NCBI GenBank assembly: GCA_003833135.1 | Contig: QZLH01000205.1 | Span: 21,366 to 44,241 of the forward strand | DNA length: 22,876 nt | Direction: 5' to 3' | From: Oehlia diaphana | Lineage: Eukaryota; Glomeromycota; Glomeromycetes; Glomerales; Glomeraceae | In this document: positions 1-11,397 of the stretch, in pieces | Layout: each line of letters begins with the position of its first letter | Numbering within the stretch: the stretch's first letter is position 1 | The notes under the pieces: model-generated | The model's database searches: none | Told to the model about the DNA's origin: nothing | The model's input: the letters and a program-made list of their open reading frames with translations, nothing else | Translations under genes and position numbers: made by a program

Positions 1-54
1 AATTTTTCACCATTTTTTTTTGATATTTTAATAAAAATCCTGAAAATTTTCAGG

Positions 55-165
55 TTTCAGTTCAGGTCAGGTTAAACAGATAATCTGATATAACCTGACC
101 TGACCTGACCTGAAAAAAAAATTTCAGATCAGGTTTATCAATTAACCTGACCTGACCTGATCCAT
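55..165. repeat. CAGGT/ACCTG simple repeat forming inverted repeats
   Basis: Runs of TCAGGTCAGGTT on the left (about 60-74) are followed by two blocks of CCTGACCTGACCTGA (about 102-114 and 153-170). The strands are complementary, so the left run can fold onto either right block across loops of about 25-75 nt. There is no reading frame. The pentamer CAGGT also contains a splice-donor-like GGT, and the adjacent array at 180-560 contains CAGGTAAGT, so the two may be related. Function unknown; the repeat is visible directly. Confidence 0.7.
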
Positions 166-179
166 TTGGAACTCTACTG

Positions 180-580
180 ATATTTCAGGTAAGTTTTAAA
201 ACAAATATTTTGAAATTTTTTAAAGACATTTTTTAATAAAAAAATATTTTTATTTTTTATAATAGGAAATCAGTTTTAGCATGAAATACTAATATTTCAG
301 ATAAGTTTTGAAAGATTTTTAGAACTTCCTTTAATAAAACATTTTTATTATAAAATATTTTTTAATAAAAAATGTTTTTTTTATTTTTTATAATAGGAAA
401 TCAGTTTCAACATGGATACTGATATTCTAGGTAAGTTTTAAAATAAATGTTTTAAAACTTCTTTAAATACATTTTTAATAAAAAAATGTTTTTATTTTTT
501 TATATAGGAAATCAGTTTCAATATAAATGCTGATATTTCAGATAAAGTATTTTCAAAACTTCATTTTTTTTATTAAAGAA
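180..580 (+). repeat. Tandem array of ~110-130 bp units with exon-like cores
   Basis: Conserved cores at 266-300, 397-430 and 508-541 begin GAAATCAGTTT and end near GATATTTCAG. Partial copies lie at about 176-188 and 579-600. Every complete core is preceded by a T-rich tract ending TATAG or AATAG and followed by GTAAGTTTT or ATAAGTTTT, exactly like an exon between a 3' and a 5' splice site. Core starts are 131 and 111 nt apart. Cores are 34-35 nt, not a multiple of three, and some donors are mutated (ATAAGT), so these are unlikely to be working coding exons. They look like duplicated intron/exon segments of a decayed gene or a satellite. Confidence 0.65.
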
Positions 581-732
581 TCAGTATACTAACTGTTTCT
601 TTATTTTTTTTAATTTTTTTTAGATTTTTGTTGAATTTCAAACTTTATTGGATGGTAGGTAAGTTTTGAGCTTTTAAACCCAATTTTTTTATTTAAAAAT
701 TTATGAATGAGACTTTTATCAGGTCAGTAAAA

Positions 733-787
733 ATGGTAAATAGTGGGTAGTATGGTGATGAATAGTGGATAGTGAATAGTGGATAAA
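733..787 (+). repeat. Short GT-rich minisatellite (AATAGTGGATAGTG-like)
   Basis: Imperfect copies of AATAGTGG and ATAGTG follow one another in a G-rich, C-free top strand that contrasts with the surrounding AT-rich DNA. A similar short run (GTGATGGGTAGTGATGG) occurs at about 19850-19866. No coding signal. Confidence 0.5.
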
Positions 788-1197
788 TAAAATTAAGTTT
801 AATATGTAATTTTTAATATGTAAAACAAATTAATATAAATATATAAAAATCAGTAATAATTAGATTAATTATTGACAAATTATTAATTTGATTTTACTAA
901 TTTGTTACCAATTTTACTGATCAATTTGTTAATAAATGATAGGTGTTACTGTGCAAATCACCTATAAAATTGTTACTAACTTTTTTGGTAATGATTGGCT
1001 AAGGTCAGACTGAATTTTATCCAACATTCGGCAATTTAAATTTTGCTGAATGGACTATTCTAATCAGTGATTATCACTTCAATGAGCTTAAATAAAACAG
1101 TTACTATTATATCAGAAATATTAATTTCAATTGATTAAGTTAAAGAATTAATAATAAGCAATCTAATGGTATAATTGAACGTATATAGTATGATAAA
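788..1197. other. AT-rich intergenic DNA
   Basis: No reading frame or RNA gene is visible. A small hairpin, AGGTG...CACCT, lies at about 941-963. The stretch just before 1198 may be older, unrecognisable sequence of the transposase relic that follows. Confidence 0.4.
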
Positions 1198-1422
1198 TTG
1201 CAAATTAGATTACAAAATCTTTTATCAAATATAAACAGTAATGAAATTAAAAAAATATGGGAGATTTATTATATTATTACTATAATATCATCAATATCTA
1301 CATCATATTATGTAGTAATTCTCAAAAATTCAACTTTGTTTTGTACATGTATATATATTATCAATTATGTCATGTCAACATCAATATTAGGTTCTTCAGT
1401 CTGCTATTTTTTTAAGAAATAA
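1189..1422 (+). pseudogene. Relic resembling the SWIM zinc-finger region of a MULE/FAR1-like transposase
   Basis: The frame between stops encodes about 78 residues with no ATG near its beginning, so it is a fragment. Its order matches what I know of FAR1/MULE-derived proteins around the SWIM finger: an upstream NEIKKIWEI helix, then YYVVILKNST, then CTC followed by a hydrophobic stretch where a SWIM finger (CxCx(n)CxH) would have its Cys and His. Here those two positions have decayed (NYVMSTS in place of a GxxCRH-like block). The frame then runs into stops. No terminal inverted repeats or other transposase domains are seen nearby. The family call is from recollection of motif order and needs a profile search. 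An alternative is a chance AT-rich frame. Confidence 0.4.
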
Positions 1423-2564
1423 TATTTAGATAAATAAATGATATATTTGAATTTAAAGAATTATATTTGATGTAATTATAGAAAAGATCATTAATTGTGT
1501 AAAATATAAATTAAACTATTATAAAAGCCTTATAAATATAAAAAGGTATTGACAACCTTCTAATTATTTACTTACTAGAAAAACTACCATCCATTTTGAA
1601 TAAAAAATGATTTATTGATTTGCTTTCTTTAATGCATTAACAAATGATAGTTTTTACATACAAGTTTTTTATTTTCTATGTTTATACTAGACTATTATTT
1701 ATATCACTTTTGCTTTTATAATAATTAGAATGTATTCAAATATGAAATGTGACAACGATTACAGAATAAGAAAAAATACTCAAGCAAAAAGCAGAAACAT
1801 GCACAAATACCAAATATTAGGAATGGAATGATCAGTGAGGTAAAGCTTGGAGTATTATCAGTTATTCTAATAAAAAATTAACTTGATTTAATTTAAGAAA
1901 CTATATATTGAATAGATAATTTAGATAATTTTAATGGGAGTATTTCCATTTATTCAAATAGGTACAGTATAATACTTTAACAAAAAAGTGACCATCTTCA
2001 CAGAATAATATTATATAAAAAATTATACATTTGTTAATAAATATTATTATTTAATTTTAAATACAAGTGATTTTATTATTTTGAAAAAAAATCGACATAA
2101 TTTTTAAATTTTGAGATTTTAATATGCTATCTAATGCAAGAATAATTTTTTTAATTAAAACATACTAACTCGTAATAGTTAATAAATAAGAATATAATTT
2201 ATAAATAAGAAATATATACTATAAATAAGAATAAATCATTCGCTAAAAAAAAAAATAAAAAAAACAAAAATTTTGATAATCACAATATTATTAGTCTGCC
2301 AAAAAATTTTGGGAGGAATAAGGTAAATAATGATAAGTTAATAAAAAAAAATTATCTAATTATATATACATAATGTAGAGAGAAAAATATATATAAAATG
2401 GAAAATAGCAATAAAAATAAAGAAAAAATAAAATAAAATAAAATAAAATGATGATGTAATGTGTAAGAAATAAAATATTCTATATACAGAAATTTTTCAA
2501 TGATTTCATTTCCGAAGTCTAATTATTATATTGCCGCAGTATTAAATTAATATATCAAATGATA
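1423..2564. other. AT-rich intergenic region downstream of MED13
   Basis: No supported gene. It holds short poly(A) runs and an (AAAAT)n microsatellite at about 2425-2449. The last part (about 2450-2564) probably includes the 3' untranslated region of MED13, which is read on the minus strand. The only short ATG frame (about 1743-1832, 29 codons) has no recognisable content. Confidence 0.4.
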
Positions 2565-5500
2565 TTAAGCGGGCACACCCAAATATACTCTGCAACAGCG
2601 TTCGACCATCAATACATGAATCGGCAAACACATGTGAGTTGTTGTTGCTTCCATGAAAGAAAGTACATGGAATTGATTAAGTACATCCCACATGATCTCA
2701 GTATTTTTCTTGTCATTTTTTGGGTTGTATAAAAGGTCAACCTAATTTTTAAAATAATTATTGTAAGGTAAAAAACAATATATAAAACTGATTATACTGT
2801 CAAAAATATATTTACTTGAATAGTGTTAGATACAGTCTCATTATTGTTCACTTCGACAAGAAAACCCGTCGCTTCTGGTCGGAAATCATTGACAGGAATG
2901 GGATGATTCAAAACCATGCCGCATATTTTTGAACTTTGACCATTTCCATCTGATGTCGGCTTGATATCAAGCGTTGTGTCTAAATTGACACTAAAAATGG
3001 GCACCCCGCCTTCTGTTACTTTGATCCATACTAAAAATAAAATGATTTTAATAATTACGACTAGTTCACAATTTTATCATAGATAATATAAATATCTGAT
3101 TTTACTTACAAGTTTTTTCTTCCTGCGTCATGACACCGGTTTTAGTGATTATAATTTGTTTATAATCACCTATATGCTTATTAAAAGCGCATGTCCTGCT
3201 CCAAGTCTCTTTATATAAAGATTCTAGGCTTATTTGATTTTTGCCCTCATAAGTTGGAGTTGAGTAACTACCAAGCTTTTTGCCCTCCATATCAACCCAA
3301 ACCATAACTAATCTGCGTTGATCAAAGCTAAAACCATATGACATGTGCAAAATTTTGTTGTATACTATAAGCTCTCTTACTGGAGGTGCTTTATCTATCA
3401 ATTTAAACCCGACAGAAACAACAGATGGCTTTGGTAGAATAAAAAGTGGTCTATAAGATTTTGATCGTGTATATACACTGAAGGCCAAGTCTTTAAGAAC
3501 AGGTCTTTGTCTAAATGGCCTAATACAATTTTCGCCGAATCGAACGACGTGTTCAATCGGTATGAGTTGTGGCATTACATAATTCAATATATTTTTTGTT
3601 GAGACCGATTTCAATGATTTCTCAAGGGACGTGTAAAACTTAGCATAGCACTTGAATATGTCATAATAAGCCGTTAAATGATTAAATGGGTTGATAAGAT
3701 AGATCACAAGTTGTGTTTTCTCAAAATTAGCAATATGCGATGCCAATGAAGAACCTTATAAAGAAGATTGATTACAATAAACAATTTTTTCAAAGATTAT
3801 CACCATAAATGATATTAAAATTATTTAAATTTATTAACCTACCGAATTCTTCGCATGTTGATTTGTAACTGCGAATCATTCGATCTAACTCTGTTTCATT
3901 TCGATTTTGCGCTAAAAACAAACAAATAAATATAAGGAGAATCGTTTATTTAAAGGAAAATAATTTTCTTATTTTTTAAAACTGTACTTACGTTTTAGAC
4001 GAATGGGTATAATACCTTGCTTGAAGTTGTAATTTGGATTTTGTATAATTCCAGGTTCGTGCATTCCTAACACACAGTGAAGCTATTGAAATGCAAATAG
4101 GTTACAAAGAATTATTTTTTTTTTAGTAACAAAAATATATATATATATATATAAATAAACGAAATTGGAATAGGTACCTCATACTGAACCCGAAGTTCGT
4201 TGAAAAAATTTTTCACATGATAGTATAATGATTCGCCTTCTGGACAAAAGACAAAGTATTTAACGTCCTTTTTTCCGGCAAATGGAGTGAGATTGTGCTT
4301 ATCCCAATACTTAACAATCTCCGGAGAAGTCTCAATGAGAAATTTATCGGCACAAACGATTATATCAGGAGTCTTGAGCACCTGAAAATTAGACTCCACA
4401 CCTTCGTTAATTTTGAATTGAACACCTAAAATAATATAACCAATCAATAATAGTAATTGTAGAAGAGACAAATATACGCACTTACCATTTAAATTATAAT
4501 AATCTTGAACAGACAGCGGCCCATTGACGGACAATTGTGGATGATTTTCTGGACGAGGAAATTTGACAGAAATTTCCTCGATAACATTCTTTAATGACAT
4601 AGTAATTTCTTGCTGCTCTGACGGAAGAGCAGATGATGTAGGAAGATCTATAATGATTAAAAATAAGTTAAAAAGCAGGATCTAGAAAATTAAATAATTA
4701 TATAATATATTAAATGCTTACCATCACTAAGATTTTCCAAAATTCGTCTACGTGTTTCAATAAATTCAAAAGTACTCTCGCCTTCTCCATGAATTCCCGC
4801 CCCAAAAGGATATGAACCACCTGCTATTTGTTCTCGAAGAAATTGTAATGCCATTTCGGATTGTGTATCATTGCAAACTTCGCAATCTGTTAAACGTCGA
4901 AGTTGTCGACGTTCATAAAGAACGTAAATATTAAATATCATACTTAGACGTCCAGCATTCAAAAAACCCAGCTCGCGATGATTTGAAACTTTTGAATTCC
5001 CAATCTCATTTTTCCATTCAACCTCCGATTCATCATTTGATTCAATGTCAGATTCAGATTCACTTTCACAACTCTCACTAGTATAATCAATATCGCTTTC
5101 ACTCGAGTAGTATTCCAATTCCTCCTCTTTACGCTTTTGGCTAGGTTTTAAATCATCGTCCGAAGTTTTAGGCTTTTTGGCTTCTAAAACCCAAGCAGGT
5201 TCATAATCTGGAGTATAAAAGAAACCTCGTTTTCGCTTTTTACGATTAGTAGCTCGACAAAACTTCCCTCCAGGCATGTACTTTGTCATATCAACCTCGT
5301 TGTGGAACATTAATGGGGTGTAATCCTCCGGACAATATCTGAGCTTAACTTTACCAATTTCAAATTGAAGGTCACGATCGATTTGCTGTTGTCTATGTTT
5401 GGCTAAAGAAATCTGATTTTGACCAACAGATGGAGAATCTTCATTAACTATAGATATATTGCCAGGCGTTTGATCGTTTGTTGTCGGCGAAATTGCCTGC

Positions 5501-6460
5501 GACTATTTAATGTCAGTTTTAAAATTTATTAGAAAGCCATTTGAATATGAATCGAGTTGAACAGTTACTTACATCTTTATTATCACAATTATCAAAATCG
5601 GCATCGGTAATATCATCATACATATAGTAATCAAATTCGTACGATCCAACGTCCATTCCCATTATATCATCAGTTAATTCTGCATCATTTTGTGGTGGTG
5701 GCATTTGAATTTCATTGGATTGTATAGCGTCTGGTGGAGATGGGTAAGCTTTTGTTTCCAACGGCCTCTTCTTTGAGGACCGACCAGTACCCAAGTTATG
5801 CCCAGGTGAGCTAGCACTTGAAGTACCATTTCCCATTCCAGGAGTATTAGGTGTCATTGTATCCACACCAGGAGATGTTGTGCCTAGGTCAACGGAATTT
5901 CTAAGCTTCAGAATCTGCACAGCTTCTTTTGAATGATCGTTATACGACCACCATTTGCTCGGCTTTAACTTTTGCTCAGATGAATAATCAACAAAGTTAT
6001 TAAAAATTTCTGGAACCATTCCTGAATCTCGAGCCTCACAACGATAGATATTATTACTATCAGTTATAACATATACTCCTTTTGCAGGATATGGAAAGTC
6101 TTTGGTGAGATTATCGTGCGTGATTTGTACATGCACTAATGTAGGTATTGATGATTCTTCTTCAAAATTTGACAGGTCAAGACCAAATAGAGTTCTGAAC
6201 TCGTTTAAGACAGCCGCGATATCATCAGCCTCATAACGACGATATGGTAAAAGATTTCCCCTTATACCCGAAGGCGCCAATAAGACTTTTACTACTTCTA
6301 GCTTTACTTCTTCCGACTTGGAAAAGTCAGAAGGTGCTAACGGCCTCAAACTTTGATATCTAACAACTGGCTTTACAACCAGATTAGTCGATGTTATGTG
6401 AATATTATATTTACAAGACAATATACTAGTTTAATATAAATATATATATTGATTTATTTA

Positions 6461-6493
<33 letters not shown>

Positions 6494-7335
6494 TTAGATA
6501 TATTTAATTGAATAAATTAAATAATTAAAAATTGAAACATACCATTCATATATTTTTTGTTGAAACTTTGGAAATAAATGCAATTCTCCCATTGGAACTG
6601 CACCTTTCCCTATTAATGTTCTATTGTAAAAAAATAATGAAGCATTTGTTATAACATGATAACTGTAAATTCGGAGTCTGAGAATATGAAATATAAATAC
6701 CGGCTTATTAAATTTTTTATTGATCTTATAAAAAGGTCAAATTGTATTGCTGAGCTCTCAAAGTCTTCCCATGTGAAGGTTCCCTTTTCAGTAACTTCAA
6801 GGCCTATATATTGAATGATAATTAATTCGGATAAATTTATAAAATATACAAAACTTTAAAATTAAACATAAAAATTACTCTCAAGCCTAGTTAAATTATC
6901 CAGGGTTGAAGGATGTTCTTCGGCGTCTTCAAGCCAGAAGACATATAACTCTCGAACTAACATTTTATCGGTAAATAAAATTTCAAAGTTTTTTTCATTT
7001 TCGTCCTTGTATTTCCACGTACATGGTATACCTTTCTCTAATAATACCATATAATTAACGACGATTGGATCGTCGATACGCGATATATTTTCAACTTCAG
7101 ACGAAGGGGTAGAAGTGATAAATGAACGGAGTTGGTCTCCAGAACAAGAATAAGTATATTTACACCACCCCACTTTAATTATATTTGACTGGAAGTAAAA
7201 AAATAAAAAATTATATATAATTGAAAAAAAATCAAAAAAAAATCAATAAATTATTTAAATTATAAATACCACTGTAAGAACATTTGTTACAGCGGATTCA
7301 ATCGGAGAAATTTTGGTTAAACTGGAAGAATCCAT
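2565..7335 (-). CDS. MED13: Mediator complex subunit 13 (MED13/SSN2/SRB9 family), 13 exons, 1284 aa
   Basis: Large subunit of the Mediator CDK8 kinase module, which bridges the kinase/cyclin C part to core Mediator and controls RNA polymerase II transcription in the nucleus. Exons from the start: 7335-7270, 7188-6879, 6803-6701, 6677-6543, 6425-5573, 5502-4722, 4647-4486, 4425-4178, 4082-3992, 3911-3843, 3754-3110, 3030-2816, 2741-2565; they sum to 3855 nt with all phases agreeing. The N-terminal family domain (residues 1 to about 320) shows VRELYVFWLED, GTFTWEDF and LLAPSGIRGNLLPYRRY. The middle has a basic RKKRKRG stretch (about 576-582) and a Ser/Glu-rich acidic run (about 617-655). The conserved GPLSVQDYYNL and KKDVKYFVFCPE blocks come next, then the MID/PIWI-like C-terminal half (about 940-1284) ending near LPIHVLMVERCC. 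Yeast homologue is about 1420 aa. It shares a 334-bp divergent promoter with the thiolase gene. Stop TAA at 2565-2567. Confidence 0.93.
4135..4153. repeat. (AT)n microsatellite in a MED13 intron
   Basis: About nine AT dinucleotides lie inside the intron between MED13 exons 8 and 9 (4083-4177). It is a simple repeat and probably length-polymorphic. Confidence 0.8.
6461..6493. repeat. T14-A19 palindromic homopolymer pair in a MED13 intron
   Basis: Fourteen T (6461-6474) run directly into nineteen A (6475-6493), giving a perfect self-complementary tract with no loop, in the 117-nt intron between exons 4 and 5 (6426-6542). On the transcribed strand it is again T followed by A. It may extrude as a hairpin, and its length may be uncertain in the assembly. 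Confidence 0.8.
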
Positions 7336-7669
7336 ACTGTTGCTAGCTTATGTGATATAATGGAATAGTTCTCAGCCAGTGTTCTTTTTGCTGAAGAAAC
7401 GAAAATGACAAATTCTTAAATATTAGATGCAAATATTTCAGTCTTTGAGTATAACTTTAACCGTATTACAAAAAATTGGGGCTATCTGCTATAGTACAAA
7501 AAACAGTGGCGAACTTGCCTTTTTGAAAGTTAACTAAATTGACACACCTGCGACGATTTCTTAATTTCATTCGCATTTTTGATGATTAAAGTTGATTTAT
7601 TAGTTACACCAATTAAATAATTTTCCTATAATAATGTTTTTTTAATCAAATTTTCTCGTTAAAATAATA
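7336..7669. promoter_or_regulatory. Divergent promoter region, MED13 / thiolase
   Basis: This is the 334-bp gap between the two start codons, and it must hold both promoters and both 5' leaders. I see no clear TATA box or binding-site cluster. The assignment rests only on position. Confidence 0.5.
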
Positions 7670-9161
7670 ATGGCACAAAATGTATTTATTGTAGCTGCAA
7701 AACGTAATGTTTTGTTTATTATAATATTTGTCATTTTATAATTAATTATTTTAATATTATTCATTTAATTATTTATAGGAACGGCTTTCGGCGCTTTTGG
7801 TGGCTCTCTGAAGAACTATACAGGTATTGATTCTCTTTAATATTGATTTGCTAAATGGTTAAACTTTTTATTAAAATTATTTTTTAACATATTAGCAACT
7901 GAACTTGGTGGAATAGCTGCAAAAGCAGCTATTAATACTTTGCCGAAGGATGTTCCAATTGATTCAGTGATATTCGGTAATGTTTGTCAAACCGATAACG
8001 CTGCAGCTTATTTAGCTCGTCATGTTAGTCATCGCGCTAGTTTACCTACTCACGTACCAGCATTAACTATAAATCGATTATGTGGTAGTGGGTTTCAATC
8101 AGTTATTAATGCTGTCCAAGAAATACGCGTTGGCGATTCAAATATTGTGTTAACTGGTGGTACGGAAAGTATGAGCAAATCTCCTTATACTCTTAGTGAT
8201 GTACGTTGGGGAACTCGTTTTGGAGTAGACCTTAAGTTAGAGGACTCGTTAGCTGCAACTCTAGTTGATCAATATCCTACAAAGACGCCCATGGGTATTA
8301 CGGCTGAAAATTTGGGCGAGAAATACAATATTACTCGTGAACAAGCAGACGAATACGCGCTTAGTAGTCAAAAACGTTGGGCGGCTGGTTAGTAATGATA
8401 CTACTTGTTACTTGATTTTGTGTTTATTAAGGGATTATCGTACATTTTTAATTATTTTACACTAAATAGCCAATGAAGCTGGACGATTCAAAAAAGAAAT
8501 TGTCCCGATTGAAATTAAGACAAAGAAGGGTGTTCAAGTATTTGATACAGATGAACACCCTCGTCCCAACGTCAATATTGAATCACTGGCAAAGCTTCCT
8601 TCAGTGTTTAAAAAAGATACTGGTCTCGTTACTGCTGGTAATGCGTCCGGTATAAATGATGGAGCAGGAGCAGTAATTGTTGCTGGCGAGAATGCCATAA
8701 AAAAATATAGCTTAACTCCTTTAGCGAAAATCGTTAGTTATAACGTAACGGGTGTTGATCCTACTATTATGGGAATCGGACCGGTTCCCGCTATAAAGAG
8801 CGCTTTGGAAAAAGCCAATCTAAAACTTTCTGATATTGGAATCATTGAAGTCAATGAAGCTTTCGCTGTTCAATATTTAGCTGTAGAAAAGGAATTAGGA
8901 TTAAATCGTCAAATCACAAATACAAATGGAGGTGGTATTGCTATCGGTCATCCACTTGCTGCATCGGGCTCTCGTATTTTAGCGCATTTGGTTAGCGAAC
9001 TACATAGAACAGAAAATCAATATGCCATTGGATCTGCTTGTATTGGCGGTGGACAAGGTATTAATTACTCTCAGTTCTTTGTTCACTAAAAATCTTTTTA
9101 TTTAGCTAAATTTATTACGTGTTTCCTAGGCATTGCAATTATTCTTGAACGTGTAAAATAG
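7670..9161 (+). CDS. 3-ketoacyl-CoA thiolase, ACAA2-like, 5 exons, 396 aa
   Basis: Thiolase-superfamily enzyme that cleaves 3-ketoacyl-CoA with CoA to acetyl-CoA and a shortened acyl-CoA (last step of beta-oxidation), or works on acetoacetyl-CoA. Exons: 7670-7703, 7779-7823, 7896-8387, 8470-9057, 9130-9161. The start gives MAQNVFIVAAKRTAFGAFGG, the normal thiolase N-terminus. The acyl-accepting Cys89 is in NRLCGSGF, His351 in GHPLAASG and Cys381 in CIGGGQG. A short last exon (GIAIILERVK after splicing) restores the conserved C-terminus; reading through 9057 instead ends at an unrelated 9-residue tail. Length fits mammalian mitochondrial ACAA2 (397 aa), which it resembles closely (LARHV, PALTINRLCGSGFQS, KTKKG). 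There is no PTS1 tripeptide and no long presequence; mitochondrial location is inferred from family. A plain acetyl-CoA acetyltransferase is less likely. One conserved Gly in GHPLG is Ala. Confidence 0.93.
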
Positions 9162-9550
9162 AAAGTCTGAATGTTTTAACTTCGAAAGGTGCATTACATA
9201 GAGATTACATTAAACTGTTGACATATATTTATAATAAATTTGGGAATGTAAAGAGTATTATTAAGTGTAGATTTATAAATATTGTAAAATGTATAATTGT
9301 TTGAGGATGTATTTCACACAAATGCGTTAGGTTAGGTTACCTCGTTTCTGCTAGTGATGGGGAAATTAACGGTTTATAACATTTATAACATGGTATATAC
9401 TCTAAAAAATATGTATCACATCACTTAGACTTTCTGCCGCTTTTTTTGAGAGAAAGAACGTTATTTGTCACCGTCATATGACACACCCGCCTTTTGCAGA
9501 GATTACCCCAAAGCATAAAAATTTTTTATTATCTTTTATAGAGTAATAGA
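9162..9550. other. Convergent 3' intergenic region, thiolase / AFG1
   Basis: 389 bp between two stop codons, expected to hold both 3' untranslated regions and poly(A) sites. AT-rich with several AATAAA-like words (AATAAAT near 9232-9238). TTAGG occurs twice at about 9328-9337; two copies are not a telomeric tract. No gene is seen. Confidence 0.45.
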
Positions 9551-11397
9551 TTATCTAGTACCATTAATTTTTCCAGAGGATCTAATTCTTAATATAACTT
9601 TCTTCATCCATTCTTCTCCTTGCATTTCAATTAATCTTGAAATCGCCCTTTTAAAAGCAAACTTTTCTTCCTCACCCGTAAATATAGGCAAATTTTCGGT
9701 TCGTTCATCTTTACCTAAATGAAATTCAACGTCACTAAATATCGTATGCTGGATACCTTCGGGATGCAATGGAGATTTTTCATTGAATAAATCATGAATT
9801 GGTGTATCTGCCGAACAAATTAATATTGCCTAATTTAAAGAAGATAAATTTAAAACTACGAAAATAAAAAGAAATACATATCCGAATTAAATCATTACAT
9901 TACCTTTTTATCATATAAAGCATCAATAAGTGTTATAAATCTTCTTGCTTCATTTCTTAATGCAAAATTCATTTGTGGAATATTAGTTAAAATAATTACA
10001 TTATAATATTTCATTAATTCTAAATAATCAGCTGAACTTAAAGATCGACAACATAATTCTTGAAAAGTAAATTTCGCTATATCATTACATGATTCCGGTA
10101 CAATTAAAGTTCTACCAAGAAATCCCAATTTTCTTTTCGTAACATGATCATTTTTTGTTAACATTTTAAATATATTATTTATGGATTCTGAAGTTTGAGA
10201 ATTCAATGGATAAAAGTAAGCTCGAGTTGTTTCTCTTGCAAGTTTACGATAATCTTCACCAGAATTAAGCGTTTGAATTTGACATTTTTGTTTTATAAGT
10301 TCAATGCACGGAATAAAACTTTTTCGTTGTATTCCATTTTTATAAAGGTCATCAGGGTGTCTATTTGAGGTAGTTACAATAACCACATCACGACTAAATA
10401 ATTCATCAAAAAGACGACGTAAAATCATAGCATCTGCAATGTCTGTTACTTGAAATTCATCAAAACAAAGAATTATTGCATCGTTTGCTAAATCTGTTGC
10501 AATTCGTGGTATTGGATCGTAAGTTTCATAATTTGCTTGTTTCAAACGATAAATACGATCATGTACATCTAGCATAAAAGCATGAAAATGTACACGACGT
10601 TTACGTTTCGTTAGTAAAGTATCGTAGAAAAGATCCATTAACATGGTTTTTCCTGATCCTACATCTCCATATAGATATAATCCTTTTGGACTATTAATAG
10701 TTCTTCTTTTAGATAGTGCGCCAAATAATTTTAATATCTATAATGCAAGATAAGAAAGAAATATTAACTTCTTATCAAACTTATAAACTAATAACAGTTT
10801 AATTACCTTGCCAAAAACTGATCCACTATCTACTTCATCTGTTGCATCAGTAATAAGTGGTGGATCATAATTCAATAGACGATCGTGCATATCTTGTAAA
10901 ATATTTACAATGCTACGTTGAAATGAATCTTCTCTTACCATTCCTGAGGCAACAAGCGCATTATATCGTGAAATGGGTCCAGCTGTATAGCAAATTATAA
11001 AATTGTTACTCTCAAATTTATTATATTATATAACTAATTAAGTAGTTTGAATTTATTATTTACCGTTCGATATTGAAGTGTTTTCTAATAAATAATTAGC
11101 ATCTAAAGTCCTTAAATTGTTTTCACTAACAAATGAACCTACAGAAGAATAGTTATCTGCAACAATTTCGAGGTTTCCATTAGAAGTTGCTAAAGAGCTT
11201 TTTGAATATCCTTTGACCTTAAACCTAATAGTGTGTGATTTCTGTGTTTTTAAAACAGAATACTTTCTAAAAATACATGAGTATCGTGCATTAAAAGTCG
11301 ATCTACCATGATATTGTATTGTCCTATTCAATCTAGAAAATGAGTAAGAATAAGCAAAAGTTCGAGTTAATTTACTAAGGTTTTCTATTGTGGTCAT
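9551..11397 (-). CDS. AFG1: AFG1/LACE1-family mitochondrial AAA-type ATPase, 4 exons, ~540 aa
   Basis: P-loop ATPase of the AFG1-like family (yeast Afg1, human AFG1L/LACE1), linked to turnover of mitochondrially encoded cytochrome oxidase subunits at the inner membrane. Exons: 11397-11064, 10982-10807, 10737-9904, 9829-9551 (1623 nt, phases agree). Walker A is GDVGSGKT (about residues 194-201), split from upstream coding by an intron. Walker B with sensor is IILCFDEFQVTDIADA (about 258-273). VTTSNRHPDDLY and a C-terminal FAFKRAISRLIEMQ are further family hallmarks. The first about 110 residues are Ser/Arg/Tyr-rich and low in acid, consistent with a mitochondrial presequence. Start choice is uncertain: the frame upstream of this ATG is open only back to a stop near 11446 and has no other ATG. 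An alternative first exon (11467-11440) could splice in at 11384. It shares a divergent promoter with CYP40. Confidence 0.9.

Noticed and set aside
1743..1832. 29-codon ATG frame with Lys/Arg-rich content
   Set aside because: Short, no homology recognised and no splice context; not enough to call a gene.
8265..8655. Overlapping small plus-strand frames in the thiolase gene
   Set aside because: Out-of-frame readings of thiolase exons 3-4.
9326..9341. TTAGG-like repeats resembling telomere sequence
   Set aside because: Only two to two and a half copies in an ordinary 3' intergenic gap; far too short for a telomeric tract.
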